The notes beneath the pieces were generated by a model, which had not been told where the DNA came from, ran no database searches, and was given only the letters and a program-made list of their open reading frames with translations. DNA of 64,000 bases from Chloracidobacterium sp. (lineage in GTDB: Bacteria > Acidobacteriota > Blastocatellia > Pyrinomonadales > Pyrinomonadaceae): contig JADJJY010000003.1 of the NCBI GenBank assembly GCA_016706275.1, positions 124,001-188,000 on the forward strand. The letters are read 5' to 3'. A program made the translations under genes and the position numbers. This document shows, piece after piece, positions 1 through 8,869 of the stretch (its first letter is position 1; the number at the start of each line of letters is the position of its first letter).

Positions 1-1
1 G

Positions 2-1480
2 GGCGATGTCAACTCCCTCCTGATCTCAGGCAATTCCATCGGAACAGTGAATGCCGCTGGCATTGGCAACATTAACGCCGGCATTAGACTAGACGAGGTG
101 CAAGATGCGCTTATAGGGTTAAGCGGCGATCCGAAAAATATCATTACCGGAAATGGCGGCGATGGGATCCTCATCGAAGGCGGCAGCTCGGGACGCAACG
201 TGATCGTCAATTCGATCATAGGCACCAACGAGTCCGGCGCCGCGAAGATCGGTAACGGTGGCAATGGTATTCGCATTATCGGCGGTCGGGAAAATACCAT
301 TGGGGGCGTTCAGAGCGTTGGCAATATTATCTCGGGCAATGTTCTCAACGGCGTATTGGTCAGCAACTCCACGCTCAACAAGATTTACGGCAATCGCATC
401 GGCGTCATCAATGGCGCTGACGGTAACAATCGGAAACTGGGGAACGGCCTCAACGGGATCAAACTATTCGAAACTAGTCACACAGCGATCGGCGATCCGG
501 TTCTAAACGGCTATCGCAACTTCATTGGCGGCAATCAATCGGGCATCGTGCTTCAAGGAGGCACGACCGGGTTTACCCTCATCAAGGGCAATTTCATCGG
601 CACTGACACCGTCGATACCAACCTAGGAAATGTGGCGGACGGGATCTTTATCACGGAGGCAGCGGCGCGAAACGTAGTTGGCGGTGTCGCCGAAGTAGGA
701 TCCGGAAACAGAATCGCTTATAACGGCGGAGATGGCGTGCGAGCCAATGAGACAGCCGGATGCTGCAACGTGATCGATCCGAATACTATCTATGGCAATG
801 TCGGACTTGGCATCGACATCGGTTTGCCGGGGGTTACTCCAAACGATCCAGGAGACGGGGATACGGGAGCAAACAATTTGCAAAATTACCCGGAGATCAC
901 AAACTTCTTGATCAACGGCAGCGGGGACCTGGTCGTCTCTTACAAGATCGATTCGTTGTCTTCCAATTCCAATTACGGGGTCGGCGGCATCTATGTCGAG
1001 TTTTTCAAAGCCGATTCCGGTGGGGAGGGCAAGCTTTTCCTCGGGCTAGATTACTACACGATCCTCGATCATGGCCCGGGACCTCCGGGCATAAAGGTCG
1101 TGAATCTCGGGAACGCCACGGCACTTGGCTACGCGACCGGTGACCGTATCACGTCGACCGCAACTGATGCTGACGGGAACACGTCAGAATTCTTCCCGGC
1201 GGCTGCGCCGACCGCAGCCGGAGTCAGCCTTTCGGGACGTGTATTGAAAGCGGATGGACGCGGCATAACAAATGCTAGGGTCGTCGTCACAGGCAACTCG
1301 CTGACGCAGGCGCGTAATGTCGTCACCAGCCGAAGCGGAGCTTACAGCTTCGATGACCTTCAAGCCGGCGAAACATACATCGTCACCGTACGCAACCGAC
1401 GCTATATGTTCACCACGCCTAGCCGCGTGATCAGCCTCGTCGATAATGTTACGGATGTCGATTTTGTCGCCGAGCCATGA
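2..1480 (+). CDS. Secreted beta-helix protein with carboxypeptidase-regulatory-like C-terminal tail (5' partial)
   Basis: The frame is already open at base 2, so the N-terminus lies outside the window; a start at ATG 47 would cut into the repeats. The first ~290 residues are Gly/Asn/Ile-rich degenerate repeats (GNGGNGI, ISGN, IGT, NRI) typical of right-handed parallel beta-helix proteins. A short beta-rich spacer follows, then a last ~85-residue domain (LSGRVL, GRGITNARV, GAYSF, AGETYIVTV, DVDFVAE) of the carboxypeptidase regulatory-like type. The same tail closes the proteins at 11674-12522 and 12587-15118. Surface exposure is inferred from this architecture. An imperfect GC hairpin (GGCCCG/CGGGCC, 1490-1518) follows the stop and may help termination. 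Confidence 0.8.
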   Translation, partial: GDVNSLLISGNSIGTVNAAGIGNINAGIRLDEVQDALIGLSGDPKNIITGNGGDGILIEGGSSGRNVIVNSIIGTNESGAAKIGNGGNGIRIIGGRENTIGGVQSVGNIISGNVLNGVLVSNSTLNKIYGNRIGVINGADGNNRKLGNGLNGIKLFETSHTAIGDPVLNGYRNFIGGNQSGIVLQGGTTGFTLIKGNFIGTDTVDTNLGNVADGIFITEAAARNVVGGVAEVGSGNRIAYNGGDGVRANETAGCCNVIDPNTIYGNVGLGIDIGLPGVTPNDPGDGDTGANNLQNYPEITNFLINGSGDLVVSYKIDSLSSNSNYGVGGIYVEFFKADSGGEGKLFLGLDYYTILDHGPGPPGIKVVNLGNATALGYATGDRITSTATDADGNTSEFFPAAAPTAAGVSLSGRVLKADGRGITNARVVVTGNSLTQARNVVTSRSGAYSFDDLQAGETYIVTVRNRRYMFTTPSRVISLVDNVTDVDFVAEP

Positions 1481-1682
1481 AGTCGTTAAGGCCCGTGTTA
1501 TCAAACAACTCGCGGGCCCGCTGTCGCTCATTTTCGGGTAACACTTGGATACTTCAAATAGCCTTGTTTGACTCTCCCTAGTGTTTGTTTGAAATAATTC
1601 GTTGATTAAATACTAATTCCAAGCAGACGAGTTCTTAGTTAGCTGCGGCTAAAGGAGATCAAATTTCTTTCAGAATATTTCA

Positions 1683-1702
1683 AGTGTGCCACTAGTGTGC
1701 CA
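1683..1702. repeat. Paired TGTGCCA repeats left of the tRNA-Thr fragment
   Basis: AGTGTGCCA occurs twice, 11 bp apart, about 105 bp before the tRNA-Thr fragment at 1807. The spacing and position resemble arm-type integrase binding sites at the end of a tRNA-integrated element; this role is inferred. Otherwise the gene-free stretch 1481-1806 shows no coding signal. Confidence 0.4.
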
Positions 1703-1806
1703 ACTCAGCCATAGTGACAGGAACTAGGCATAACCAATCTAAACTAAACCCCAACAGAAAAGAAGATGCTCAAACTTAGGAAAACCAAGATAAACCCATT
1801 TTCGAG

Positions 1807-1853
1807 ATTTGTAATCAGTAGGTCGTCGGTTTGAGTCCGACAGGTGGCTCCAT
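1807..1853 (+). repeat. Left att-like site: 3' fragment of tRNA-Thr(TGT)
   Basis: The sequence reads as anticodon loop TTTGTAA with anticodon TGT at 1810-1812, 3' anticodon stem TCAGT, variable loop, a T arm with stem GTCGG/CCGAC, and a 3' end GTGGCTCCA. No D arm or 5' acceptor strand precedes it, so it is not a functional tRNA. It is identical over 47 bp to 11428-11474. Confidence 0.85.
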
Positions 1854-1860
1854 ATTTTAA

Positions 1861-1896
1861 AAGGGCTTCAGCGTTTTCTGCTGAAGCCCTTATTTT
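1861..1896. terminator. Strong hairpin after tRNA-Thr fragment
   Basis: A 12-bp perfect stem (AAGGGCTTCAGC / GCTGAAGCCCTT) with a 7-nt loop is followed by ATTTT. It lies directly after the tRNA fragment and looks like a tRNA-gene terminator carried along with the attachment site. Confidence 0.6.
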
Positions 1897-1898
1897 GT

Positions 1899-1920
1899 AA
1901 TGTAGCGAGAAATGTAGCGA
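1899..1920. repeat. Paired AATGTAGCGA repeats, left end of island
   Basis: AATGTAGCGA is repeated 12 bp apart. The 20-bp sequence 1899-1918 recurs exactly at 11300-11319 near the right end, and a single similar copy (GATGTAGCGA) sits at 11061-11070. These look like integrase arm sites of the island, by inference. Confidence 0.5.
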
Positions 1921-2181
1921 CTATGCGCCAACCGCACGCTCTTTCCCCTCATTTTCGAGGCGAACGGCCTCCATTCTTTTCATTGCCTCGAATTGGTGTT
2001 TCTCGGTAGGATGGGCGTATCGGGTTACCATCTGAATATTTGAATGCCCGAGTAAAGCTTGCAGTGTCACGATGTCGCCGCCGGATTCTAGAAAGCGCGT
2101 TGCGAATGTGTGCCATAAATCATAAAGACGAAAATGGAAAAGCCCATCTCGGCTTAAGGCCCCGGCATGGGCGGTCTTTAA
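1921..2181 (-). pseudogene. Decayed tyrosine recombinase (integrase), C-terminal remnant
   Basis: Reading the minus strand, 86 codons remain between an in-frame stop (2182-2184) and the TAG at 1921-1923. They match the C-terminal catalytic part of phage-type integrases: TFATRFLESGG, VTLQALLGHSNIQMV, TRYAHPTEKH. The GH of LLGH and the nucleophilic Tyr in RYAH remain, but the usual HxxR box reads YDLW, losing the catalytic Arg. The N-terminal arm-binding and core domains are gone. It lies beside the tRNA-Thr fragment, as expected for the enzyme that inserted the island. No start codon or ribosome site was found, so it is called a pseudogene. Confidence 0.75.
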
Positions 2182-2260
2182 CTAGGTAGCCCCCGGAACG
2201 GAGCTAAAAGGTGTGATGCGACGCACATAATCGTAGACGCCCTTGGCTTAGGATTAGGGT

Positions 2261-2494
2261 ATGAAAACGATAAAGATACTCGGCACGGGATGTGCCAGAT
2301 GCAAACAGACCGAGGCTGTCATTCGCGAGACGCTTAGCGAGATGGGCATTGACGCCAACATCGAGAAGATCGAGGACATCGAAAAGATAATGAAATACGA
2401 CATTATGTCTACTCCTGCTGTTGTACTGGACGAGGCTGTCATTATGGCTGGAAAAGTCCCGTCTAAGGAAGATGTTCGGGCGATGATGGCATAA
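2261..2494 (+). CDS. Small thioredoxin-fold redox protein (redox-active disulfide protein 2 type)
   Basis: 77 residues, the usual size of this mini-thioredoxin family. The active-site CARC motif is at Cys11-Cys14 after a short beta strand (KTIKILGTG), and the cis-proline segment is TPAVV (Pro52). It has no signal peptide, so it should act in the cytoplasm as a thiol-disulfide partner. The stop is 3 bp from the start of the permease at 2498, so the two form an operon; mini-thioredoxins of this kind often accompany ArsP_1-type permeases. The start ATG follows GGATTAGGGT, a weak ribosome site. The physiological substrate is unknown. Confidence 0.85.
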   Translation: MKTIKILGTGCARCKQTEAVIRETLSEMGIDANIEKIEDIEKIMKYDIMSTPAVVLDEAVIMAGKVPSKEDVRAMMA

Positions 2495-2497
2495 CGG

Positions 2498-3475
2498 ATG
2501 TTTGACTGGATCCAATCATTTGCCGACTGGCTGATTTACAGCGTCGTTGGCATCGCACAGGGTTCGCACCTGGGTGACTCTCTCAATTTCTTTGTTTTTG
2601 ACACGATAAAGATCGTTATTCTTCTCTTTGTCATCACCTTCATAATGGGCATAGTCAATGCCTATTTTCCGATCGAGCGTATTCGTTCCTTTCTTTCAAG
2701 AAATAAATTATATGGCGGAGAATATCTCCTGGCGTCCGCTTTCGGGGCGGCGACGCCGTTTTGCTCTTGTTCATCGGTGCCGCTGTTTATCGGCTTTGTC
2801 AGGGGCGGCATTCCACTTGGAGTAACGTTTGCGTTCCTGGTAACGTCGCCGCTAGTCAACGAAATCGCGGTCGCCGTGCTGATCGGTTCATTTGGCCTAA
2901 AAACGACGGTGATCTATGTGGCAACCGGAATCATACTGGGAATCGTTAGCGGTGTGATTATGGATCGGTTGAAGGTCGAACACCTGCTGACTGATTGGGT
3001 GCATAAACTTTGGGAAGAAGCCGAAGCCGACCGCGAAGCCTTTGTTGCCGAACATAAGACCTTTGTTCAGCGCCTGCCTCAGATCGCCCGCGAAGCGCTC
3101 GGTATCGTAAAGAGCGTTACGCCATACATACTTATCGGCATCGCTGTCGGTGCCGGAATGCACGGTTATATTCCTGAAGGGTTTTTTGAGGAGTATATTG
3201 GCAAGGATACATGGTATGCCGTTCCACTTGCCGTCGTTATCGGTGTCCCGATGTACGCAAATGCGACCGGCATCGTGCCTGTAATTCAGGTATTCGTCGC
3301 TAAAGGTATCCCGATAGGAACATCTCTCGCCTTTATGATGGCCGTCGTCGGCCTCTCGATCCCCGAGGCAATGCTGCTCAAGAAAGTAATGACCGTCAAA
3401 CTCGTAGCCATATTCTTTGGCATTGTCACAATCTGCATCATATTTTCCGGCTACCTATTCAATTGGATCTTGTGA
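2498..3475 (+). CDS. ArsP_1/YraQ-family (DUF318) permease
   Basis: 325 residues with about eight hydrophobic segments. The family signature TPFCSCSSVPLFIGF lies in the first half, followed by GGIPLGVTFAFLVTSPLVNE; a second half-repeat carries GVPMYANATGIVPV and GIPIGTSLAFMMAVVGLS. Characterised ArsP proteins export trivalent organoarsenicals, and the paired cysteines of the CSC motif are thought to bind the cargo; other members are uncharacterised. It is co-transcribed with the mini-thioredoxin upstream. An arsenical or soft-metal cargo is an inference from family and neighbourhood (ArsR, efflux set), not shown by the sequence. Confidence 0.85.
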   Translation: MFDWIQSFADWLIYSVVGIAQGSHLGDSLNFFVFDTIKIVILLFVITFIMGIVNAYFPIERIRSFLSRNKLYGGEYLLASAFGAATPFCSCSSVPLFIGFVRGGIPLGVTFAFLVTSPLVNEIAVAVLIGSFGLKTTVIYVATGIILGIVSGVIMDRLKVEHLLTDWVHKLWEEAEADREAFVAEHKTFVQRLPQIAREALGIVKSVTPYILIGIAVGAGMHGYIPEGFFEEYIGKDTWYAVPLAVVIGVPMYANATGIVPVIQVFVAKGIPIGTSLAFMMAVVGLSIPEAMLLKKVMTVKLVAIFFGIVTICIIFSGYLFNWIL

Positions 3476-3626
3476 ACAGTTAGATCGTCACATTCTCGCT
3501 ATAGTCCTACAGAGCTTGGGAGTGTCGTCGCAGAGAAAGATGCCTATGCGTACCGAATAAAAATCCTCGTCGTCTTATCCTGGCTCAGATCCAAGAGAAA
3601 ACTCGAATACTGACGAAGCCATGTTT

Positions 3627-6600
3627 TCACGAACTTAATCCCATCCCACTTACTATCACAACCGGACAGTGAGAACTACGAATTATTTCTGTGGTTGTCT
3701 CGCCCAAGGTTTCGTCGGCAAAAATGCCGTGATCGACCCCAATCACAAGCAGATCCGCATCTTGAACCTCGATCTCGTCAAGGATCTGCTCGATCAGATC
3801 GCCTCGCTTAATGATCTCGCTCAATTTACAGCTTTTGCGAGATTCTTCCGAGATCCAGTCACAGAGTTTCGGGGCATTTTCTGAAATCCCATTCTCCGTT
3901 ATTACCTGAATTACCGACAGTTTCCCATCCAATCGGCCCGTTAGATCTGACGCAAATTTCAGGGCAATTTCTGATGCAGGCGAAAGGTCTACCGGACAAA
4001 TAATTCGTTTGATCTCGACGTCCTGAAGTTTTTGGACTTTAGGATTTACAGTCAAGACTGCCGTTTTACTTTCTCGTAGAATTGACTCAGCTACCGATCC
4101 GAAACGCACTCTTTCCAGACCGCCGCGGCCATTTGTGCCAAGAGCGATCAGAATCGTGTCGGCTCGTTCCGCTTCTTCGATGATCGCGGTTGACGGCGCA
4201 TTATCAATTACGACCGCCTCAAACAAGGCGTCAACTCCGAGGTGCTCCTTTGCAAATCCTTTAATCTGCAAAATGCGTTCATCATCGATCTGCTTTTCTT
4301 CGGCCGCGATCATTTCGAGTTGAGAACTGGTGAAATACGGGGGCATATCAGCCTCGTGTGCGTTCAATATTCTCAGTTTCGCACCGAAAACAGTTGCAAT
4401 TTGGTCGGCAAATTGTAAAGCAATTCCTGATTGCTCGCTGAAATCAGTCGCACAGAGAACTGTCTTTTCGTCAGATCTAACTGCTGAGTCCGGGTGTTTT
4501 TTGCGTTCGCTCAAATAGAAGAGCACCGGAACTGCCATTCTCGATAGCAGCAGTGACGCAACTTCGCCCGCCATCAGCGAGATAGCGAGCCCCTGAAAGA
4601 TCGGGTCAAACAGAATCACCGACGAACCGACGATCACCGCGGCGGCGGTCAGCATCATCGGGCGAAAACGCACGGCTCCCGCATCGACCACTGAGTCGAT
4701 CAGAGACATTCCGTGCTCCATGCGAAGCTGAACAAAATCGACGAGAATGATCGAGTTTCGCACCACAATTCCGGCACCGGCGATAAAACCGATCATCGAG
4801 GTCGCTGTGAAAAAGGCCCCCATTAAAGCGTGAGCCGGCAGGATGCCGACAAGCGAGAACGGGATCGCAGCCATGATCGTTAGCGGCGTCTTGAACGACT
4901 GGAACCAGCCAACGACGAGGATATAGATCAGGACCATTACCGCTGCGAAGGCTATGCCCATGTCGCGAAAGACTTCGTAAGTGATGTGCCATTCACCGTC
5001 CCATTTCATCGCGTATTTATCAGTTAAAAATGGCTGAGTTGCGACGTAGCGTTCGAGCGCATACCCTTCAGGCAGTTTCATCGCATCGACCTTGTCATTT
5101 AAGGCCAGGATCGCGTAGACCGGGCTCTCGATCGCACCGGCAATATCCGCCGTAACATAGACGACCGGCATGAGATTTTTGTGATAAATGCTCCTATCAT
5201 TTTTCAGTTCCTGTACCTGAACAAGTTCGGAAACGGGAACGAGATTTCCGCGAGTTCCAACAACCTTTATCCGTTCAATGTCACCGATGTTGGAACGATC
5301 GGCTTTTGGCAGGCGCAGATTTATGTAGGTGTCTTCCTTTTCGTTTGGCAGATGCAGCAGACCAACATTCAGGCCGTCAATGGCGACCCGCATCGTCTGT
5401 GTGATCTGTTCGGCAGTGATGCCGTTTAGGGCTGCTTTTTCCTTGTCGATCTTCAGGCTATACTTCGTCTGATTGTCCTCGACGTACCAATCGACATCGA
5501 CAACGCCATTGGTTTGTTCAAGGATGCCGCGAATATTCCGGGCAATCTCGATTTGTCTATCATAGGCGGGGCCGTAGATCTCGGCGACGATGGTCTGGAG
5601 CACGGGCGGGCCGGGTGGAACCTCGGCTATTTTGACGTTCGCACCGTATTTCTGTGCGATCTGCTGAAGGGCGGGGCGAACGCGTTTTGCAATGTCGTGA
5701 CTTTGCAGCGAGCGTTCGTCTTTTGAAAGGAGATTGACCTGAATATCCGCAACATTTGAACCGCGTCGCAGGAAATAGTGACGCACTAAACCGTTGAAAT
5801 TATAGGGGGCCGAGGTCCCGACGTACATCTGGTAATTGACGATTTCGGGCATCGTACCGACATACCCGGCGAGTTCACGTGTAACCGCTGCCGTCTGCTC
5901 CAGCGTGGAACCCTCTGGCATATCGACGATTACTTGAAACTCGCTCTTGTTGTCAAAGGGCAGCATCTTGACCTTGACGAATTTCAGAAATACCAGTGAT
6001 ATTGCTCCGAGCAGCAGCAAAACAACACCACCCAGAAATGCGTAACGCCAAACTGGCCTGACGATGATCCGGTTCATCACTTTGCGATAAAGCCGCGTAG
6101 TAAAGCCCTCTTTGCCGTGCTCATGCTTTGCGTCTTGTTTAAGTAGTTTCAGGCTTGCCCACGGAGTGACAACAAACGCAACAAACATCGAAAACACCAT
6201 AGCTGCCGACGCTCCGATGGGTATCGGCCGCATATACGGCCCCATCAGACCGCCGACAAATGCCATCGGTAAAATGGCCGCCATTACAGCAAAGGTCGCC
6301 AGGATCGTCGGATTTCCGACCTCATTGACCGCCTCAACAGCCATCTCGACGAGCGGTCGGCCCTTGTTTTCGGGCAAGCCGAAGTGCCGCGTCATGTTTT
6401 CGACGACAACTATGGCATCATCGACCAATATTCCAATCGAAAATATCAGAGCAAACAGCGTGATCCGGTTGAGCGTGTAGCCGTAGAAATAAAAGACAGC
6501 AAGCGTCAACGCGAGCGTTACCGGGATCGCTATCGCTACTACGCCTGCTTCGCGAATGCCAAGGACAAGCATGATCAGAACCGAAACGGACGCGATTGCG

Positions 6601-7652
6601 ATCAGCATGTGCAGCAGCAGCTCATTCGATTTTTCCGCAGCAGTTTCGCCGTAATTTCGCGTTGTCGTCACACGAATATCGCTCGGGATAAAATTCCCCT
6701 TGAGAGCTTCTACCTTTGAAAGCACTTTGTCAGCGATCTCAATGGCGTTCGTGCCTTTTCGCTTCGAGACGGAGATGGTTATGGCGGGCTCAATATTGTT
6801 CGACGCCCTCTCGCCATACATGACATAATCGGCCGGTTCCTCGGAGCCATCGACAATCGTCGCAACATCCCTTAAAAATACGGGCCGATCCCCAAAGACT
6901 CCGACCACTACGCTGCCGACATCATCTGCCGAAGCAAGAAAATTCCCGGTTTCGACAGTGACTTCGCGATTTTGCGAAGAGAAATTTCCCGATGCTTGTT
7001 GCTGGTTAGACTGTTGTAGCATCGGGATAATGGCCGCTGGGGCAATATTACGGGACGACATCTTACTGTCATCGAGCAACACTCGGATCTGCCGCCGCTG
7101 GCCGCCGATGATCTGCACATCGGAGACATCTGGAACTTCTTTGATCTGATCGCTAATTTGAGCTGCGACCCGCCGGAGCGTGAAATGATCGTATTTTGAA
7201 CTCGAAAGCGTAAGTGCAAGTATCGGCACATCGTCGATGGAACGCTGTTTAACTATCGGAGCCGAAGCTCCCGGCGGGATTTTATCGAAGTTGGAGAACA
7301 GTTTCTGGTTGAGGTGGACGATGGCGTCCTCCGTGCTCTGGCCGACCTTGAAACGGACGATCACGATCGATGCTCCCGGCGACGATGTCGAGTATATGTA
7401 TTCGACCCCCGGAATCTCCCAGAGAAGTTTTTCCATTGGTTTGGTGACCCGTTCCTCGACCTCTTTTGATGAGGCACCCGGCATCTGTACCATTACATCG
7501 ACCATCGGAACGATGATCTGAGGCTCCTCCTCGCGGGGTAGCATGACAACGGCACCGATCCCAAGCAAGACCGAAGCCGCGACGATCAACGGCGTCAGTT
7601 TTGACTGGATGAATGCTTTGGCGAGTTTGCCTGCGATGCCGAGTTCGTTCAT
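3627..7652 (-). CDS. RND efflux pump fused to two C-terminal universal stress (UspA) domains
   Basis: 1341 residues against about 1,020-1,060 for normal AcrB-like pumps. Residues 1 to ~1,050 are a complete RND transporter: an N-terminal membrane segment, porter domains, and a TM4 proton-relay region SIGILVDDAIVVVEN with both Asp residues, which points to the HAE/drug type rather than the CzcA type. From about residue 1060 two UspA domains follow (DNA 3627-4475). The first keeps the ATP-binding pattern G-x2-G-x9-GS (residues 1172-1187); the second lacks a clear one. It lies 4 bp downstream of its adaptor gene, in the order TolC-adaptor-RND on the minus strand. The start ATG follows GGTAGG. The fusion suggests nucleotide- or stress-linked control of efflux, an inference. 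Confidence 0.88.
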   Translation of the reverse strand: MNELGIAGKLAKAFIQSKLTPLIVAASVLLGIGAVVMLPREEEPQIIVPMVDVMVQMPGASSKEVEERVTKPMEKLLWEIPGVEYIYSTSSPGASIVIVRFKVGQSTEDAIVHLNQKLFSNFDKIPPGASAPIVKQRSIDDVPILALTLSSSKYDHFTLRRVAAQISDQIKEVPDVSDVQIIGGQRRQIRVLLDDSKMSSRNIAPAAIIPMLQQSNQQQASGNFSSQNREVTVETGNFLASADDVGSVVVGVFGDRPVFLRDVATIVDGSEEPADYVMYGERASNNIEPAITISVSKRKGTNAIEIADKVLSKVEALKGNFIPSDIRVTTTRNYGETAAEKSNELLLHMLIAIASVSVLIMLVLGIREAGVVAIAIPVTLALTLAVFYFYGYTLNRITLFALIFSIGILVDDAIVVVENMTRHFGLPENKGRPLVEMAVEAVNEVGNPTILATFAVMAAILPMAFVGGLMGPYMRPIPIGASAAMVFSMFVAFVVTPWASLKLLKQDAKHEHGKEGFTTRLYRKVMNRIIVRPVWRYAFLGGVVLLLLGAISLVFLKFVKVKMLPFDNKSEFQVIVDMPEGSTLEQTAAVTRELAGYVGTMPEIVNYQMYVGTSAPYNFNGLVRHYFLRRGSNVADIQVNLLSKDERSLQSHDIAKRVRPALQQIAQKYGANVKIAEVPPGPPVLQTIVAEIYGPAYDRQIEIARNIRGILEQTNGVVDVDWYVEDNQTKYSLKIDKEKAALNGITAEQITQTMRVAIDGLNVGLLHLPNEKEDTYINLRLPKADRSNIGDIERIKVVGTRGNLVPVSELVQVQELKNDRSIYHKNLMPVVYVTADIAGAIESPVYAILALNDKVDAMKLPEGYALERYVATQPFLTDKYAMKWDGEWHITYEVFRDMGIAFAAVMVLIYILVVGWFQSFKTPLTIMAAIPFSLVGILPAHALMGAFFTATSMIGFIAGAGIVVRNSIILVDFVQLRMEHGMSLIDSVVDAGAVRFRPMMLTAAAVIVGSSVILFDPIFQGLAISLMAGEVASLLLSRMAVPVLFYLSERKKHPDSAVRSDEKTVLCATDFSEQSGIALQFADQIATVFGAKLRILNAHEADMPPYFTSSQLEMIAAEEKQIDDERILQIKGFAKEHLGVDALFEAVVIDNAPSTAIIEEAERADTILIALGTNGRGGLERVRFGSVAESILRESKTAVLTVNPKVQKLQDVEIKRIICPVDLSPASEIALKFASDLTGRLDGKLSVIQVITENGISENAPKLCDWISEESRKSCKLSEIIKRGDLIEQILDEIEVQDADLLVIGVDHGIFADETLGETTTEIIRSSHCPVVIVSGMGLSS

Positions 7653-7656
7653 ATGC

Positions 7657-8856
7657 CTACCGGACCTTTGCTCCGTCGCTTAATCGCTCGACATCCGAGG
7701 TAGCGACCTCGTCACCGTCCGAGACGCCTGACAATATTTCGACCGCACCCTCCGACGTTTTGCCAGTTGTGACGATTCTGAAATTAACTTTTCCATCGGC
7801 TCCGAGCACGTAAACCCCCGTTAATTGGCCGCGTTGAACGATCGCTGTCACCGGCACGGTTGTCGCCTCTTTTTGAGCAATAGGAAAGCGTGCCATGCCG
7901 TAAACTCCAGTTTTCAAAGCAGGATTGGCCGGCAGATCTATCTTGACCGTATAGCTGCGGCTCGCTGCGTCCGACGTGGGCATTATCTGGGCGACCGTGC
8001 CCATGAATTCTCCCTGACCGATGGCGTCGATCCGAATATTTACTCGGTTTCCGACGTGTATCAGTTTCGAACGTGACTCCTCAACCGCTGCCTCAAGCTG
8101 GTATTGCGAATTGTCCTCGATCGCAAGTAGCGGGGTGCCGGGTGCGGCCGTTGACCCCGATTCTGCAAATTTTTTGACGACTATGCCAGACACCGGCGAA
8201 ACAATCTTTGAATAGCCCTCATAGACCTTTGTGTTTGCGATCTCTGCCTTTGCCTGTTCAATGCGTGCGTTGATCTGTCTGTTCTTTGAAAGGATCGTCT
8301 GGACGTTCGCTTTTGCCCGGTCGAGTTCGGACGTTGCCGCTTTAAGCCGTGCCTGCGCTTCGTCAAATTCCTGAGCGCTTGCTGACTGACGTTTATAAAG
8401 CTCTTTGTATCTACCAAATGTGGTTTCCGCCAAGTGCTTATTCGCCTCGGCTGTACGAACCCCGGCATTTGCTGCGTCAACGGACCTCGCGACTTCGATC
8501 AGTGATGCCTGAGCTTCTTTCAGAGCGGCCTGAGCCTTTGCAAGCTGGGCTTTGCTTTCGCTACTGTCGATCTCAACCAACACCTGTCCGCGCATGACTA
8601 TGTCGCCCTCGGCGGTCGGAAAAGAAATAATGCGACCCATCATGTTGGCCGAAACCTGCGTCGTTGTTTTTGCCTTTACGGTTCCCGTCGCTTCGTAAAA
8701 ATCCTCGATAGATGAACGGGAAACCTTTACTATCGCGACGTTTTTCACCTCGGCCGTGGGCTGCGAATTTGCTTCCGCAGTCTTTTCCTTACTGCATCCT
8801 GCCGCAAAGATCGCGATCGAAAAAGCCGCCGTTATCAATACAAATTTTCTTCTCAT
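7657..8856 (-). CDS. RND periplasmic adaptor lipoprotein (membrane fusion protein, HlyD/AcrA type)
   Basis: Starting at ATG 8856, the protein has 399 residues. It begins MRRKF and has a lipobox AAGC with Cys21, so it should be a lipoprotein. After that come a barrel/lipoyl half (ATGTVKAKTTTQVSANMMGRI), a long alpha-helical hairpin rich in Ala/Gln/Glu with coiled-coil character, the second lipoyl half (IVSPVSGIVVKKF) and a beta-barrel domain (VGNRVNIRIDAIGQGEFMG). A longer TTG start at 8877 would overlap the TolC gene and is less likely. It should bridge the inner-membrane RND pump at 3627-7652 with the outer-membrane channel at 8870-10252. Confidence 0.88.
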   Translation of the reverse strand: MRRKFVLITAAFSIAIFAAGCSKEKTAEANSQPTAEVKNVAIVKVSRSSIEDFYEATGTVKAKTTTQVSANMMGRIISFPTAEGDIVMRGQVLVEIDSSESKAQLAKAQAALKEAQASLIEVARSVDAANAGVRTAEANKHLAETTFGRYKELYKRQSASAQEFDEAQARLKAATSELDRAKANVQTILSKNRQINARIEQAKAEIANTKVYEGYSKIVSPVSGIVVKKFAESGSTAAPGTPLLAIEDNSQYQLEAAVEESRSKLIHVGNRVNIRIDAIGQGEFMGTVAQIMPTSDAASRSYTVKIDLPANPALKTGVYGMARFPIAQKEATTVPVTAIVQRGQLTGVYVLGADGKVNFRIVTTGKTSEGAVEILSGVSDGDEVATSDVERLSDGAKVR

Positions 8857-8869
8857 AACAGTCACTCGC

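Noticed and set aside
1181..1531. Minus-strand ORF opposite the beta-helix protein end
   Set aside because: Shadow of the plus-strand gene; no start signal and no recognisable domain.
1807..1853. Functional tRNA-Thr gene
   Set aside because: The D arm, the 5' anticodon stem and the 5' acceptor strand are absent at both copies.
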